The notes beneath the pieces were generated by a model, which saw only the letters and a program-made list of their open reading frames with translations, did not search any database and was not told the origin of the DNA. This document shows, piece after piece, positions 43,740 to 52,693 of a stretch of 64,000 nt of DNA. Every line of letters starts with the position of its first letter. Position 1 is the first letter of the stretch. Source of the stretch: Cohnella herbarum (GTDB taxonomy: Bacteria > Bacillota > Bacilli > Paenibacillales > Paenibacillaceae); the NCBI RefSeq assembly GCF_012849095.1, contig NZ_CP051680.1, positions 372,001 to 436,000 on the forward strand, given 5' to 3'. The position numbers and the translations under genes are program-made.

Positions 43740-44497
43740 CGACAACTTCCTCGTTACTTCATAATCATCCTTCGCTCGTTGCTTTCTGGGATTTTCAAGA
43801 GGCGGCTGGCGAACGAAGGGTATCCAAAGGTCCTAATGCGATCGAGTTGCGGGAAATGTCCGGAACCATCGAGCGAGTAGAAGAGGGGATATTCGGTCCC
43901 TATAGCGCCAGCCTGCGGGAAGGCGATTGGTTTAGCGTCCCGCGCAACGAGGCGTTTGCCTTGAACATTCACGGACGGAATGCGGAAGTAACCGTGGCGG
44001 CATGGGTGAAAAGAAGCGCTACGGCGCGAAGTCATTGCGAATTTATCGCCGGTATATGGAATGAGACGAACGAGAAACGGCAATACGGGTTATTCTTGAA
44101 CTTGGCGATCTGGGATAGTGGGGAGCAGGTATGCGGCCATGTCTCGTCGATCGGCGGTCCGACGCCCGGATATCGATACTGCATGGACGCTTCCATCGGA
44201 CAGTCCCCCGTCCCGCTTGATCGTTGGCAGTTCGTCGCTTTCACCTACGACGGCGAATATGCTCGCTCCTACTTGAACGGCAAGTTGGATACGAGGGAAA
44301 CGTTTAATCCTTATTCGTATAGAGGCGGCCTGTATGATGGAGGGGAAGACGGCGCGGACTTCACGGTCGGCGCGGTAGACCGTTCGGGAGAGATTGGCAA
44401 TTATTACGCGGGACGGATCGGCGGCTTAGCCGTATTCCGTCAAGCACTCTCAGAACAAGAAATCGCACAGATGGCATGCGGAATCAAGGTATCGTAA
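43736..44497 (+). CDS. LamG/concanavalin A-like domain protein
   Basis: 253 residues, essentially one LamG-like jelly-roll domain (LVAFWDFQEAAGER, EVTVAAWVKRS, LDRWQFVAFTYDGEYARSYLNG, YYAGRIGGLAVF). There is no signal peptide or partner catalytic domain, which is unusual because such domains are normally secreted carbohydrate-binding modules. Start ATG 43736 overlaps the creatininase-family stop. It is the last gene of the operon; a strong hairpin follows. Confidence 0.88.
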   Translation: MTTTSSLLHNHPSLVAFWDFQEAAGERRVSKGPNAIELREMSGTIERVEEGIFGPYSASLREGDWFSVPRNEAFALNIHGRNAEVTVAAWVKRSATARSHCEFIAGIWNETNEKRQYGLFLNLAIWDSGEQVCGHVSSIGGPTPGYRYCMDASIGQSPVPLDRWQFVAFTYDGEYARSYLNGKLDTRETFNPYSYRGGLYDGGEDGADFTVGAVDRSGEIGNYYAGRIGGLAVFRQALSEQEIAQMACGIKVS

Positions 44498-44525
44498 ACC
44501 GTTCGTTGGAAGGATCATTCGACAG

Positions 44526-44565
44526 CAACGCCCGAAGGAAAAGTATCCTCCGGGCGTTGTTCTTC
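44526..44565. terminator. Convergent terminator
   Basis: CAACGCCCG (44526-44534) pairs with CGGGCGTTG (44551-44559), with further AGGA/TCCT pairing, followed by TTCTT on the plus strand. It lies between the plus-strand operon and the minus-strand RidA gene and may serve both. Confidence 0.75.
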
Positions 44566-44609
44566 CATCCGTATTCCCATTCTCGATCGATAAGCCGTCT
44601 AGCTTAGCT

Positions 44610-44990
44610 TCATCTTGCCTGCTTGCGCAGTTGGGCAACGACATCGATCTCTACGAGGAGATCGAAGTTGAGATCGCAATAGACGAGAGTTCTTGCCGGA
44701 TAAGGCCGCGGGAATTCGCGGGCGTAAATGCGATTGAAGGTTTCGTAGTCGGTACGGTTTTTGAGATAAATATTCACTTTAACGACATCTTCCAGCGTTA
44801 GTCCCGATTGCGCTAATATAATCGAGATATTTCGCAGGGTTAGAACGGTCTGACTTTCGAGATCGTCAGCGGTCACCTCCCCGGTTATGGGGTCGGTGCC
44901 GCCCTGTCCGGAAACGAACAGATGCGAATCGGACGGGGTGGCAGGAGAGAATGGAAGTTCATCCATTCCATATTTGAAATTCATATTCAA
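44610..44990 (-). CDS. RidA (YjgF/UK114) family protein
   Basis: 126 residues from TTG 44990, with GGAGG 10 bases upstream; ATG 44984 is an alternative. Family marks are VSGQGGTDPITGE, the substrate-binding arginine in PYPARTLVYC and the glutamate in LLVEIDVVAQL. RidA proteins hydrolyse reactive enamine/imine intermediates, and many relatives act in specific catabolic operons. It is co-oriented with and directly follows the binding-protein gene upstream (45013-46395). Confidence 0.92.
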   Translation of the reverse strand: MNMNFKYGMDELPFSPATPSDSHLFVSGQGGTDPITGEVTADDLESQTVLTLRNISIILAQSGLTLEDVVKVNIYLKNRTDYETFNRIYAREFPRPYPARTLVYCDLNFDLLVEIDVVAQLRKQAR

Positions 44991-45012
44991 CAGACATGTT
45001 CCTCCCCGCTGC

Positions 45013-46395
45013 TTACCAGCCAAGTGCTTTTCTAGTTTCTGCAGCTTTCAAATTATAGGCCTCTACCGCAGGTATGCGGGTGCTAAAATCGCCGCCTTTC
45101 GTAATCATCCCGGCGATAGGACCGTTAACGTTGTCTACTAAAGTAACAAGGTCGGCAACGCTAGGGTCGCGCGAGAAACAACACATTTCCGTGTTCATGC
45201 GGATGGCGTCTACGTTCTTGCCTTGCCACATCGGTACTTCGGCGTAGTAGTCGTACAAGGTCTTATCTTGAACCCAAGCTCCGCTTCCGTTCTCGATCAT
45301 CGTCTTCTGAGCTTCGAGATCGAAGAGGAAACTGATATACAAGAATGCTTCTTCTTTGTGCTTGGAAGCCTTCGGAATTCCGATCGCTCCCGCTTGGTGG
45401 ACGGTCGCTTGCTGGGCTTTGCCAACCGGCATCGGCAGCACATCCCATTCGAAGTCGGCGTTCTTGAGCGCTTCCAGGTTCCAGTCGGCACCGAGCGTGA
45501 ATAGGGAGTTGCCTTGCATGAACACTTCGACGGAATCGCCTTGCATGCCCAGTTTCTCTCTCTCTATGTCGCTTGGTCGAACATGCCATTTGGTCGTGAG
45601 TTCTTGCGACCATTTCAAATCTTCCAACACAGCGGGCGTATTCACTAAGCTAGCGCTATTGTCTTCATTCATGTAACGATAATTCGGGGCGCTTCCATTG
45701 GCCATCGTCATGATGCTCGTGAATTCGTCGACCAATCCGCTGATGCCCCAATCGTTGGCGACCGGATCCGTTGCTTTCTTCGCCATCTCTAGCAGATCAT
45801 CATAGGTCCAATCGTTGCCCGGCATTTCCATGCCGTATTTATGAAGCATTTCCTTATTCACGACGATCCACATCGGGATATCGGAGTAGGGAACGACCCA
45901 TTGTTTGCCGCCGGTTTGGAACGCTTCAATGAATCCATCGGCCATCGAAGTCCCTTGAATCCGGACGTCCTTCTCGATATAAGGAGTTAAATCTTCAAGC
46001 AAGTCGCCCGATAACCATTGCGATAACCCGGCATCAAGAAAAACGAGGTCGGCTTTCTCTCCCGCGATGACATTGTTGACGACTGCTTTATCGATTTTCG
46101 TATTCGCTTCGATCGTAATCCAGGGATACATCTCATGAAACTTATCGAACAAAGCTTGATTGGGTCCGACGAACCAAGTCAGAACGGTTAAGGTTACCGG
46201 CTCGTGATCGCCTCCCGTCGTCGCGCTTGCGGATTCCGAAGCGGTTGCCGGCGATTTCGTAGGGCTTGGGCTCGTAGAGGATGACGCGGATTCCGAGGAG
46301 TTGCCGTTCGAACAAGCTGCCAACAAAGGCAGTAAAACGAGAATAGTCATCAAACTAAGTAAATAAAACCGCTTTCTTAATGGAACCGGATTCAT
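45013..46395 (-). CDS. Sugar ABC transporter substrate-binding lipoprotein
   Basis: 460 residues from ATG 46395 (GGGGGAG upstream). The signal peptide ends LLPLLAAC with lipidated C28, followed by a Ser/Thr/Pro-rich tether to about residue 65 and a family-1 solute-binding fold (VTLTVLTWFVG, ADLVFLDAGLSQWL). It has no permease of its own on the minus strand. The nearest permeases are in the divergent operon, so it may feed that importer. Its promoter at 46480-46507 carries a palindrome that shares ATTTCATGT with the divergent promoter. Confidence 0.93.
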   Translation of the reverse strand: MNPVPLRKRFYLLSLMTILVLLPLLAACSNGNSSESASSSTSPSPTKSPATASESASATTGGDHEPVTLTVLTWFVGPNQALFDKFHEMYPWITIEANTKIDKAVVNNVIAGEKADLVFLDAGLSQWLSGDLLEDLTPYIEKDVRIQGTSMADGFIEAFQTGGKQWVVPYSDIPMWIVVNKEMLHKYGMEMPGNDWTYDDLLEMAKKATDPVANDWGISGLVDEFTSIMTMANGSAPNYRYMNEDNSASLVNTPAVLEDLKWSQELTTKWHVRPSDIEREKLGMQGDSVEVFMQGNSLFTLGADWNLEALKNADFEWDVLPMPVGKAQQATVHQAGAIGIPKASKHKEEAFLYISFLFDLEAQKTMIENGSGAWVQDKTLYDYYAEVPMWQGKNVDAIRMNTEMCCFSRDPSVADLVTLVDNVNGPIAGMITKGGDFSTRIPAVEAYNLKAAETRKALGW

Positions 46396-46479
46396 TGGCC
46401 CACACACTCCCCCAATAGATAGATAAGGCATATAGACAGCGGGATAAAGCATCTTGCATGAAAGGGCTGTCATATTTGA

Positions 46480-46507
46480 ATTGTAACACGACATGATTTC
46501 ATGTCAA
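46480..46507 (-). promoter_or_regulatory. Sigma-A promoter of the minus-strand binding-protein gene
   Basis: Read on the minus strand: -35 TTGACA (46507-46502), 16-base spacer, -10 TACAAT (46485-46480). This is one of the best promoters in the window. Confidence 0.8.
46491..46504. promoter_or_regulatory. Operator-like palindrome ACATGATTTCATGT
   Basis: A perfect inverted repeat, ACATGA-TT-TCATGT, lying in the spacer and -35 of the minus-strand promoter. The half ATTTCATGT recurs at 46671 and, inverted, at 62903. Confidence 0.6.
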
Positions 46508-46640
46508 GGAATAAATTTCACGTATGAATTATATTGAATTCAATAAAATGGTGAAGAGAAGATTCCCGATGCGGGAAGGTTTTCTTCATTAATGGTACTA
46601 ATCGCACAAATATCGATCTTAATCTATTGTATTTTATAGG

Positions 46641-46688
46641 TTTACGTGATTATGTTTATTTGTTATCATTATTTCATGTACTTGAAAT
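46641..46688 (+). promoter_or_regulatory. Promoter and adjacent inverted repeat of the ATPase operon
   Basis: -35 TTTACG (46641-46646), 17-base spacer, -10 TATCAT (46664-46669). Immediately downstream is the inverted repeat ATTTCA-TGTACT-TGAAAT (46671-46688), where a repressor would cover the start site. The rest of the divergent region 46508-46640 shows only A/T-rich DNA and a short GATGCGGGAAGG hairpin-like stretch. Confidence 0.6.
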
Positions 46689-46722
46689 CTTTTCACAAAA
46701 AACAATCGTGGGGGAGAAAGTT

Positions 46723-47847
46723 ATGGGGAACGTCGCATTTAACCACGTGTACAAATATTACAAAGACGAGGCGGATCCGGCGGTTAAAGACTTTCATTTG
46801 GATATTGAGGATGGAGAGTTTCTCATTATGGTAGGGCCGTCCGGTTGCGGCAAATCGACGACGTTGCGCATGTTGGCGGGTCTTGAGGAAGTGTCCGAAG
46901 GCGATATCTACATAGACGGCAAACTCATGAACTACGTATCGCCCAAAAATCGCGATATCGCGATGGTATTCCAGAATTATGCGCTTTATCCGAATTTAAC
47001 GGTTTTCGAGAACATGGCACTTGGGCTTCAATTGCATAAGGTGGCAAAGAGCGAAATCGAGCTGCGCGTGAATCGGACGGCTAAGATGCTGGAAATCTCC
47101 CATTTTCTGACGAAGAAACCGAATCAGCTTTCCGGGGGACAGAAGCAACGCGTGGCGCTGGGACGCGCATTGGTCAGGGAGCCTCAGGTATTCCTAATGG
47201 ATGAACCGTTATCTAATCTGGATGCCAAGCTGCGCACCCAGACCCGAATGGAGATCAGCAAGCTTCATAAAGAGTTGCGAACGACGATGGTCTATGTAAC
47301 CCATGACCAGACGGAAGCCATGACGATGGGGACGCGCATCGTCGTCATGAAGGACGGACGAATTCAGCAAGTTGCTCCTCCCCAGCAGTTATACGACGAG
47401 CCTCGCAATCTGTTCGTTGCCGGATTTATCGGAACGCCTCAAATGAACTTCCTTCATGGAATGATCGTGTCCGTGGACGACCGGTATTATTTTAGAAGCA
47501 AACGATTGGAAATGAGATTACCGGATAGTTATCTTCCGCTTATTCGCTCCGCTAATAACGCATTGCGTAATGTCGTGATGGGCATTCGACCGGAATACGT
47601 ATCTTGCGAATCTTGGGCTCTCGAGCGTTATCCGGATTGGATCGTATCCGCGACCGTTCAAATGAGAGAACCGTTAGGATCGAATACGTTCCTCTATGCA
47701 AAGTTAGGGGAAGAAAATCTCATTTCGCGCGCGGAAGCGCATACACCGATAGAACCCGGAGATTCGGTCGCATTCGCTCTATGCATGGATAAAGCTCATT
47801 TCTTCGATCGAGACAGCGGATTATCGCTAGCGTGCCTAGGGGAGTGA
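46723..47847 (+). CDS. Sugar ABC transporter ATP-binding protein (MsmX/UgpC type)
   Basis: 374 residues from ATG 46723 (GGGGGAG upstream); the longer frame from 46627 covers the promoter and is rejected. Walker A GPSGCGKST (38-46), signature LSGGQKQR, Walker B VFLMDEPLSNLD and H-loop VTHDQTEAM are all present, with a C-terminal TOBE-type regulatory domain. It is the only transporter ATPase in the window, so it probably energises the two permease pairs downstream and perhaps other CUT1 importers. The next start overlaps its stop (TGATG). Confidence 0.95.
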   Translation: MGNVAFNHVYKYYKDEADPAVKDFHLDIEDGEFLIMVGPSGCGKSTTLRMLAGLEEVSEGDIYIDGKLMNYVSPKNRDIAMVFQNYALYPNLTVFENMALGLQLHKVAKSEIELRVNRTAKMLEISHFLTKKPNQLSGGQKQRVALGRALVREPQVFLMDEPLSNLDAKLRTQTRMEISKLHKELRTTMVYVTHDQTEAMTMGTRIVVMKDGRIQQVAPPQQLYDEPRNLFVAGFIGTPQMNFLHGMIVSVDDRYYFRSKRLEMRLPDSYLPLIRSANNALRNVVMGIRPEYVSCESWALERYPDWIVSATVQMREPLGSNTFLYAKLGEENLISRAEAHTPIEPGDSVAFALCMDKAHFFDRDSGLSLACLGE

Positions 47848-50831
47848 TGAAGGTGAGGCGTAAGAGAAACCGCTCCATAATCGCGATATGCGGTATCGTC
47901 TTGCTGGGCGTCGTACTCGCGTTGTTGTTAGGGGCGGGACCGAAAGAAGTTCAAGATTATCCCGTGATAGCGGAAGAAGACGTATTGTCCGGCATACGTT
48001 CCGAAGAAAGCGGTGCCCCGTCGTACGTGCAATGGATTCGAAGCGAAGAATATAAAGCTTACAAGCCGGCGGCCGGTAAGGAGATTACGGTCATGGCTTC
48101 CGACTATACGGAATCGGATTCGGAAGCGCGGGTGGAAAGCCGGGAGGATCAAGCGAGAGGGACGGAAGTCATCGTTTGGAACAATGCCAAAGGATGGATC
48201 GAATGGCAAGTCGAAGTTCCGGAAGACGGAATCTATGAGATGGTTATGGATTACGCGCCTCTGAAAGGAGGTTTCTCCTCGATCGTTCGAGGGGTGCAGA
48301 TCGACGGCAAGTATCCGTTCGAAGAAGCGGAGCGGGTCAGCTTAGAGAGGTTATGGAAGGATAGCGCGTATCCGTATGAACGCAACGGGATAGGGAACGA
48401 GATTCGCCCGGTGCAAGATGAACTGCTGGATTGGCGCTCCGAGCGGGTGACGAATTATTCGCTTAGCTCGGAACCGCTTCGTTGGGCTTTGAAAGCCGGT
48501 TCCCATACGATTCGGCTTGTCGGTAAACGCGAGTCTTTAACCTTGCATTCCATTACGTTGGCTTCGCCGGAGCAGGTACCTGCTTACTCGGAATACTTGA
48601 GCGGACAATCTCCCGGGGGCAATGCCGAGGAGACGTGGTATGAAGTCTTCGAAGCGGAACGTTTCGTTAGCAAAACCGCCGTAAGCATTCAATTGCAAAG
48701 CGAAGCCGAGCCGGGAATCTCTCCCGATCCGAAGGGGAAAATCGTATATAATACGATCGGCGGAGCGAACTGGACGAAACCCGGAGAGCGGATCGGGTGG
48801 GAGATCTCCGTACCGGAGACCGGATATTACGCGATCGACGCGAAATATTATCAAGGCTTTAACGGCAGATCGAGCGCTTACCGTACCGTGCTGCTCGATG
48901 GCAAGGTTCCGTTCCGGGAAATGCAAAGCTATCGTTTCGCGCCTAATAAATCTTTTCGAATTCAGTCTTTGGCCGATGAGAAGGGAAGCCCGTATCTGTT
49001 CTACCTGACGGAGGGCAAACATCTGCTGGAGATGGCCGTAGACACCTCGGTCATCCGCCCGGTTACGCAATCGTTGCTGGATATCAACGATCGGCTGACG
49101 GCGATCGAACGGGATATCCGCGCGATTACCGGTAACTACGGGTACGACGGCGATCAGAATGTCGATAAAGCCCGCACCTGGGATCTTCGCAAATACGACC
49201 CCGAGCTCGAAACGAAACTGCAATCGATCGTCGACGAACTGCTTACGATATGCGACTACTTAAACGGGTTGAATCAGGCGGAAACCGATTCGGTCACGGC
49301 GTTGCGGGTCAATGCGGACCGCTTGGAGAAATTGCTGCGCCGCATGAACGATATTCCCAATCGGGTGACGCAATTCTCGACGGTAAGAACGAGCATCAAT
49401 ACTTGGATACAGACGATAGAGGCTCAGTCGATCGAACTGGATTATTTGGTCGTGAGAACTCCCGAAACCGTTACCGGATTAAAGTCCCCGAGCACCTGGA
49501 ACAAGGTGAGCTACTCGACGGCCAATTTCTTCAGATCGTTCTTCCAGGAATACGATTCGATCGAGGCGGACGACGAGGATGCATTGACCGTATGGGTACA
49601 GCGCGGGAAAGACTACGTGGACTTGCTCGAATTGATGGTCCAGCAAGACTTTACTCCGAAGACCGGCATCAAGGTAAACATTAATCTGGTTCCGAATACG
49701 AACGTGCTGCTCTTGGGCAACGTTGCGGGAGATCAGCCCGACTTGGCGCTCGGAGTACCGCTCGAAACGCCGGTAGATTTCGCGATGCGCGGTTCCGCGG
49801 AGGACTTAAGCGCCTATCCCGGATTCCAGGATGTGTTTAAGCGCTTCAATCCGGGTCTCATGCGTTCTTACGAGTACGACGGTAAATTATACGGACTGCC
49901 CGAAACTCAAAACTACTATATGATGTTCTATCGCACGGATATTTTCGAGGAGTTGAAACTGGATCCGCCGGATACGTGGGACGATGTCATCGACATCTTG
50001 CCGACGTTGCAAGAAAACGGATTAACGTTTAATTTGCCGAAGAAAAATTTCCACATTCCTTTCTATCAGCATGGCGCCGAATTCTATCAATCGAACGGGA
50101 TGCTGCCGAGCCTCACCTCGGAAGAGGGGATAGCGGCCTTCAAGCAATGGACGAATTGGTATAGCAAATACAATCTGCCGAAGGATATTCCGGCGTTTAT
50201 CCATCATTTTCGGAACGGAGACATTCCGATCGGCGTTGCCGACTTCGACCTATACATTCAATTAACGGTCGGCGCGCCGGAGATCGAAGGGAAATGGAGA
50301 ATGCTTCCGCTCCCGGGCATCAAGCAGCCGGATGGCTCGGTTGCGAGATGGTCGCATAACGAATCCATGGTCAGGCTGCAGGAGCCTTCGTCCATCATGA
50401 TGCTGAACAAGAGCGATCGGAAGGACGAGGCGTGGCAATTCATTCAATGGTGGACTTCGGCGGATGTGCAAAGCAGGTATAGCAGCGATATCGAGTCGTT
50501 CGCGGGCATCGCCTATCGCTGGAATACGGCCAATCTAGAAGCGATGCAGACGATTCCATGGCCGGAAGAAGATCTGGCGGCGCTCAACGAGCAGGATCGT
50601 TGGGTCAAAAATATGCCGTACGTGCCGGGATACTATTATTTGGCGAGAGAGATCGAATTTGCTTGGAACAACGTGGTCGTCGGACGAATGCCGGCCAGGG
50701 AAGCGTTGGAGCAATCGGAGATGTCTCTATCGCGGGAAATGATGCGCAAGCAAGAGGAATTCGGGCTGACGCCCAAGGATGATCTTCATATCGCTCCATA
50801 TGACAAACCTTATGAAAGGAGTACGCCGTGA
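47847..50831 (+). CDS. Membrane-anchored fusion: two carbohydrate-binding-like domains plus an ABC solute-binding domain
   Basis: 994 residues. One N-terminal TM (residues about 10-28, IIAICGIVLLGVVLALLLG) has no lipobox cysteine. Two beta-sandwich units of carbohydrate-binding type follow (about 60-240, GWIEWQVEVPEDGIYEMVM, and about 265-410, RIGWEISVPETGYYAIDAKY), then a helical linker (about 415-570) and a family-1 solute-binding domain (about 590-960, VQRGKDYVDLLELMVQQDF, YGLPETQNYYMMFYRTDIF). This is twice the normal length of a binding protein. It would both bind polymer and hand over oligosaccharide to the permeases encoded next. AGGGGAG precedes ATG 47847. Confidence 0.85.
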   Translation: MKVRRKRNRSIIAICGIVLLGVVLALLLGAGPKEVQDYPVIAEEDVLSGIRSEESGAPSYVQWIRSEEYKAYKPAAGKEITVMASDYTESDSEARVESREDQARGTEVIVWNNAKGWIEWQVEVPEDGIYEMVMDYAPLKGGFSSIVRGVQIDGKYPFEEAERVSLERLWKDSAYPYERNGIGNEIRPVQDELLDWRSERVTNYSLSSEPLRWALKAGSHTIRLVGKRESLTLHSITLASPEQVPAYSEYLSGQSPGGNAEETWYEVFEAERFVSKTAVSIQLQSEAEPGISPDPKGKIVYNTIGGANWTKPGERIGWEISVPETGYYAIDAKYYQGFNGRSSAYRTVLLDGKVPFREMQSYRFAPNKSFRIQSLADEKGSPYLFYLTEGKHLLEMAVDTSVIRPVTQSLLDINDRLTAIERDIRAITGNYGYDGDQNVDKARTWDLRKYDPELETKLQSIVDELLTICDYLNGLNQAETDSVTALRVNADRLEKLLRRMNDIPNRVTQFSTVRTSINTWIQTIEAQSIELDYLVVRTPETVTGLKSPSTWNKVSYSTANFFRSFFQEYDSIEADDEDALTVWVQRGKDYVDLLELMVQQDFTPKTGIKVNINLVPNTNVLLLGNVAGDQPDLALGVPLETPVDFAMRGSAEDLSAYPGFQDVFKRFNPGLMRSYEYDGKLYGLPETQNYYMMFYRTDIFEELKLDPPDTWDDVIDILPTLQENGLTFNLPKKNFHIPFYQHGAEFYQSNGMLPSLTSEEGIAAFKQWTNWYSKYNLPKDIPAFIHHFRNGDIPIGVADFDLYIQLTVGAPEIEGKWRMLPLPGIKQPDGSVARWSHNESMVRLQEPSSIMMLNKSDRKDEAWQFIQWWTSADVQSRYSSDIESFAGIAYRWNTANLEAMQTIPWPEEDLAALNEQDRWVKNMPYVPGYYYLAREIEFAWNNVVVGRMPAREALEQSEMSLSREMMRKQEEFGLTPKDDLHIAPYDKPYERSTP

Positions 50832-51808
50832 AACCCGTGAGCCATACAGAAGTCGTTATCAGCCGGTCGTCTACTCCGAACAAAGGGTATGGAGCCAAGC
50901 TTAAGCGGTTCCTGCGAGAATGCTGGGCGGATCGCTTATCGTATTTGTTTCTGGCGCCTTTCTTGCTTAGCTTCGTTTGCTTCATTATCATTCCGGTCGT
51001 CGTCGCCGTTCTGCTCAGTCTGACCTCCTTCAACGGTTTCGCGTTCCCGCGCTTCATCGGGGTCAGCAATTTTATCTACATGTTCACCCAAGACGTCGTA
51101 TTCATGAAATACACGATCCCGAATACGCTGAAGTTTGCACTTGTCGTAGGTCCGGGCGGATATATTCTTTCCTTTATATTCGCTTGGTTGATTCATCAGT
51201 TGCCGAGAAGCATCCGCGATTATTTCTCGCTTGCTTTGTATGCCCCGTCGATGGTTGCGGGCGTAGCGCTTACAATGGTCTGGACCGCGACTTTCAGCGG
51301 CGACAGCATTGGCTACTTGAATAATATTTTGCTGAGCTTGGGACTGATCGAGACTCCGCAATTGTGGCTGCAGGATCCGAAATATTTAATGACGATCATG
51401 ATCGTCGTCACGATGTGGACCAGCATGGGCGTCGGGTTCCTGGCGATGCTCGGCGGATTGCAAACCGTGAACACCGAGCTCTATGAAGCCGGCCGAATCG
51501 ACGGCATCAAGAACAGCTTGCAGGAAGTGTACTACATTACGATCCCGAGCATGAAACCGCAGATGTTATTCAGCGCGGTTATGGCGATCGTCGGCGCGAT
51601 CAAAGCGGGCTCCATATCGAGCGCGCTAACTGGCATGACGATTACGCCGCAATATGCGGGTCATCTCATCAACAATCATATTTACGATTACGCTTTCCTC
51701 CGATACGAATGGGGTTATGCTTCGGCGTTATCCGTCGTTCTGCTCCTGGCGAGCTATGCGATCATGAAGCTAAGCTACTGGGTGTTCGGCACGAAGGAGG
51801 ATGAATAG
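50828..51808 (+). CDS. Sugar ABC transporter permease, MalF type
   Basis: 326 residues with a longer cytoplasmic N-terminus than the other MalF-type permeases here, six membrane segments and the EAA loop AGRIDGIKNSLQEVYYITIP. The GTG start at 50828 overlaps the upstream stop, with GAAAGGAG before it. First permease pair of the DUF5696-type operon. Confidence 0.92.
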   Translation: MKPVSHTEVVISRSSTPNKGYGAKLKRFLRECWADRLSYLFLAPFLLSFVCFIIIPVVVAVLLSLTSFNGFAFPRFIGVSNFIYMFTQDVVFMKYTIPNTLKFALVVGPGGYILSFIFAWLIHQLPRSIRDYFSLALYAPSMVAGVALTMVWTATFSGDSIGYLNNILLSLGLIETPQLWLQDPKYLMTIMIVVTMWTSMGVGFLAMLGGLQTVNTELYEAGRIDGIKNSLQEVYYITIPSMKPQMLFSAVMAIVGAIKAGSISSALTGMTITPQYAGHLINNHIYDYAFLRYEWGYASALSVVLLLASYAIMKLSYWVFGTKEDE

Positions 51809-52666
51809 ATGCTGCTATCCATACGCAGGAATTTCACCCTTTCTCGGGTATCGCTTATTCTGTTCCTTACCGTCATCGGAATTTTCATGTTCCTGCCCAT
51901 TATTTTTCTCTTTAATAATGCCTTCAAGCCTCTGAACGAGCTGTTCCTGTTTCCGCCGAGAATCTTCGTGAAGAATCCGACGCTGTTCAATTTCGAGCAG
52001 CTGTTTCTTCATACTTCCGCCGGGGTCGTGCCGTTTACCCGTTATTTATTCAACAGCGCCGTCATTGCGCTTACGACGACTTTCGCGGTCATTATTGTCA
52101 GCACGATGGCCGGCTATGTGCTGTCCAAACATCGATTTCACTTCAAAGCGTTCATTATGGGCGCGATCCTGATCGCGTTGATGTTTACGCCGGAGACGGT
52201 CGCCATTCCCCGTTACTTGATCGTGAGCGGATTGGGTCTTAAGAATACGTATTTGGCGCACATTCTTCCTTTTCTTGCTTCGCCGGTCGCGGTGTTCCTG
52301 ATGAAACAGTTCATCGATCAAATTCCCAATTCGCTCCTAGAGGCGGCGAAGCTGGACGGCGCAACGGACATGTATATTTTTATGCGGATCATCATTCCGT
52401 TAACTTCGCCCGCGGTCGCTACGGCGGCCATTATTACTTTCCAAACGGTGTACATGGACGTAGAAGGCTCTACGTTGTATATGACCAAAGAAACGATGAA
52501 GACGCTGGCTTACTACGTGGAAGCGATGACGTTGAATATTCCGGGGGTTGCGCAGCTCAGCATCGGCTCGTCCATCGGTCTGCTGATGTTCCTGCCCAAC
52601 TTAATTATTTTCCTGCTGTTCCAACGAAAAATGATTCAAACGATGCTGCATTCGGGCGTGAAATGA
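51809..52666 (+). CDS. Sugar ABC transporter permease, MalG type
   Basis: 285 residues, six membrane segments and EAA loop LLEAAKLDGATDMYIFMRII. ATG 51809 directly abuts the preceding stop; AAGGAGGAT lies inside the preceding gene. It pairs with the permease at 50828. Confidence 0.92.
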   Translation: MLLSIRRNFTLSRVSLILFLTVIGIFMFLPIIFLFNNAFKPLNELFLFPPRIFVKNPTLFNFEQLFLHTSAGVVPFTRYLFNSAVIALTTTFAVIIVSTMAGYVLSKHRFHFKAFIMGAILIALMFTPETVAIPRYLIVSGLGLKNTYLAHILPFLASPVAVFLMKQFIDQIPNSLLEAAKLDGATDMYIFMRIIIPLTSPAVATAAIITFQTVYMDVEGSTLYMTKETMKTLAYYVEAMTLNIPGVAQLSIGSSIGLLMFLPNLIIFLLFQRKMIQTMLHSGVK

Positions 52667-52693
52667 ACGACGGAGAAGAGAGGGGGGTTGCAG

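Noticed and set aside
44991..45023. N-terminal extension of the RidA protein
   Set aside because: It overlaps the stop of the upstream gene and lies ahead of the GGAGG site; RidA length fits TTG 44990 or ATG 44984.
46627..46722. N-terminal extension of the ABC ATPase
   Set aside because: It spans the promoter; the ATPase family starts at ATG 46723 after GGGGGAG.
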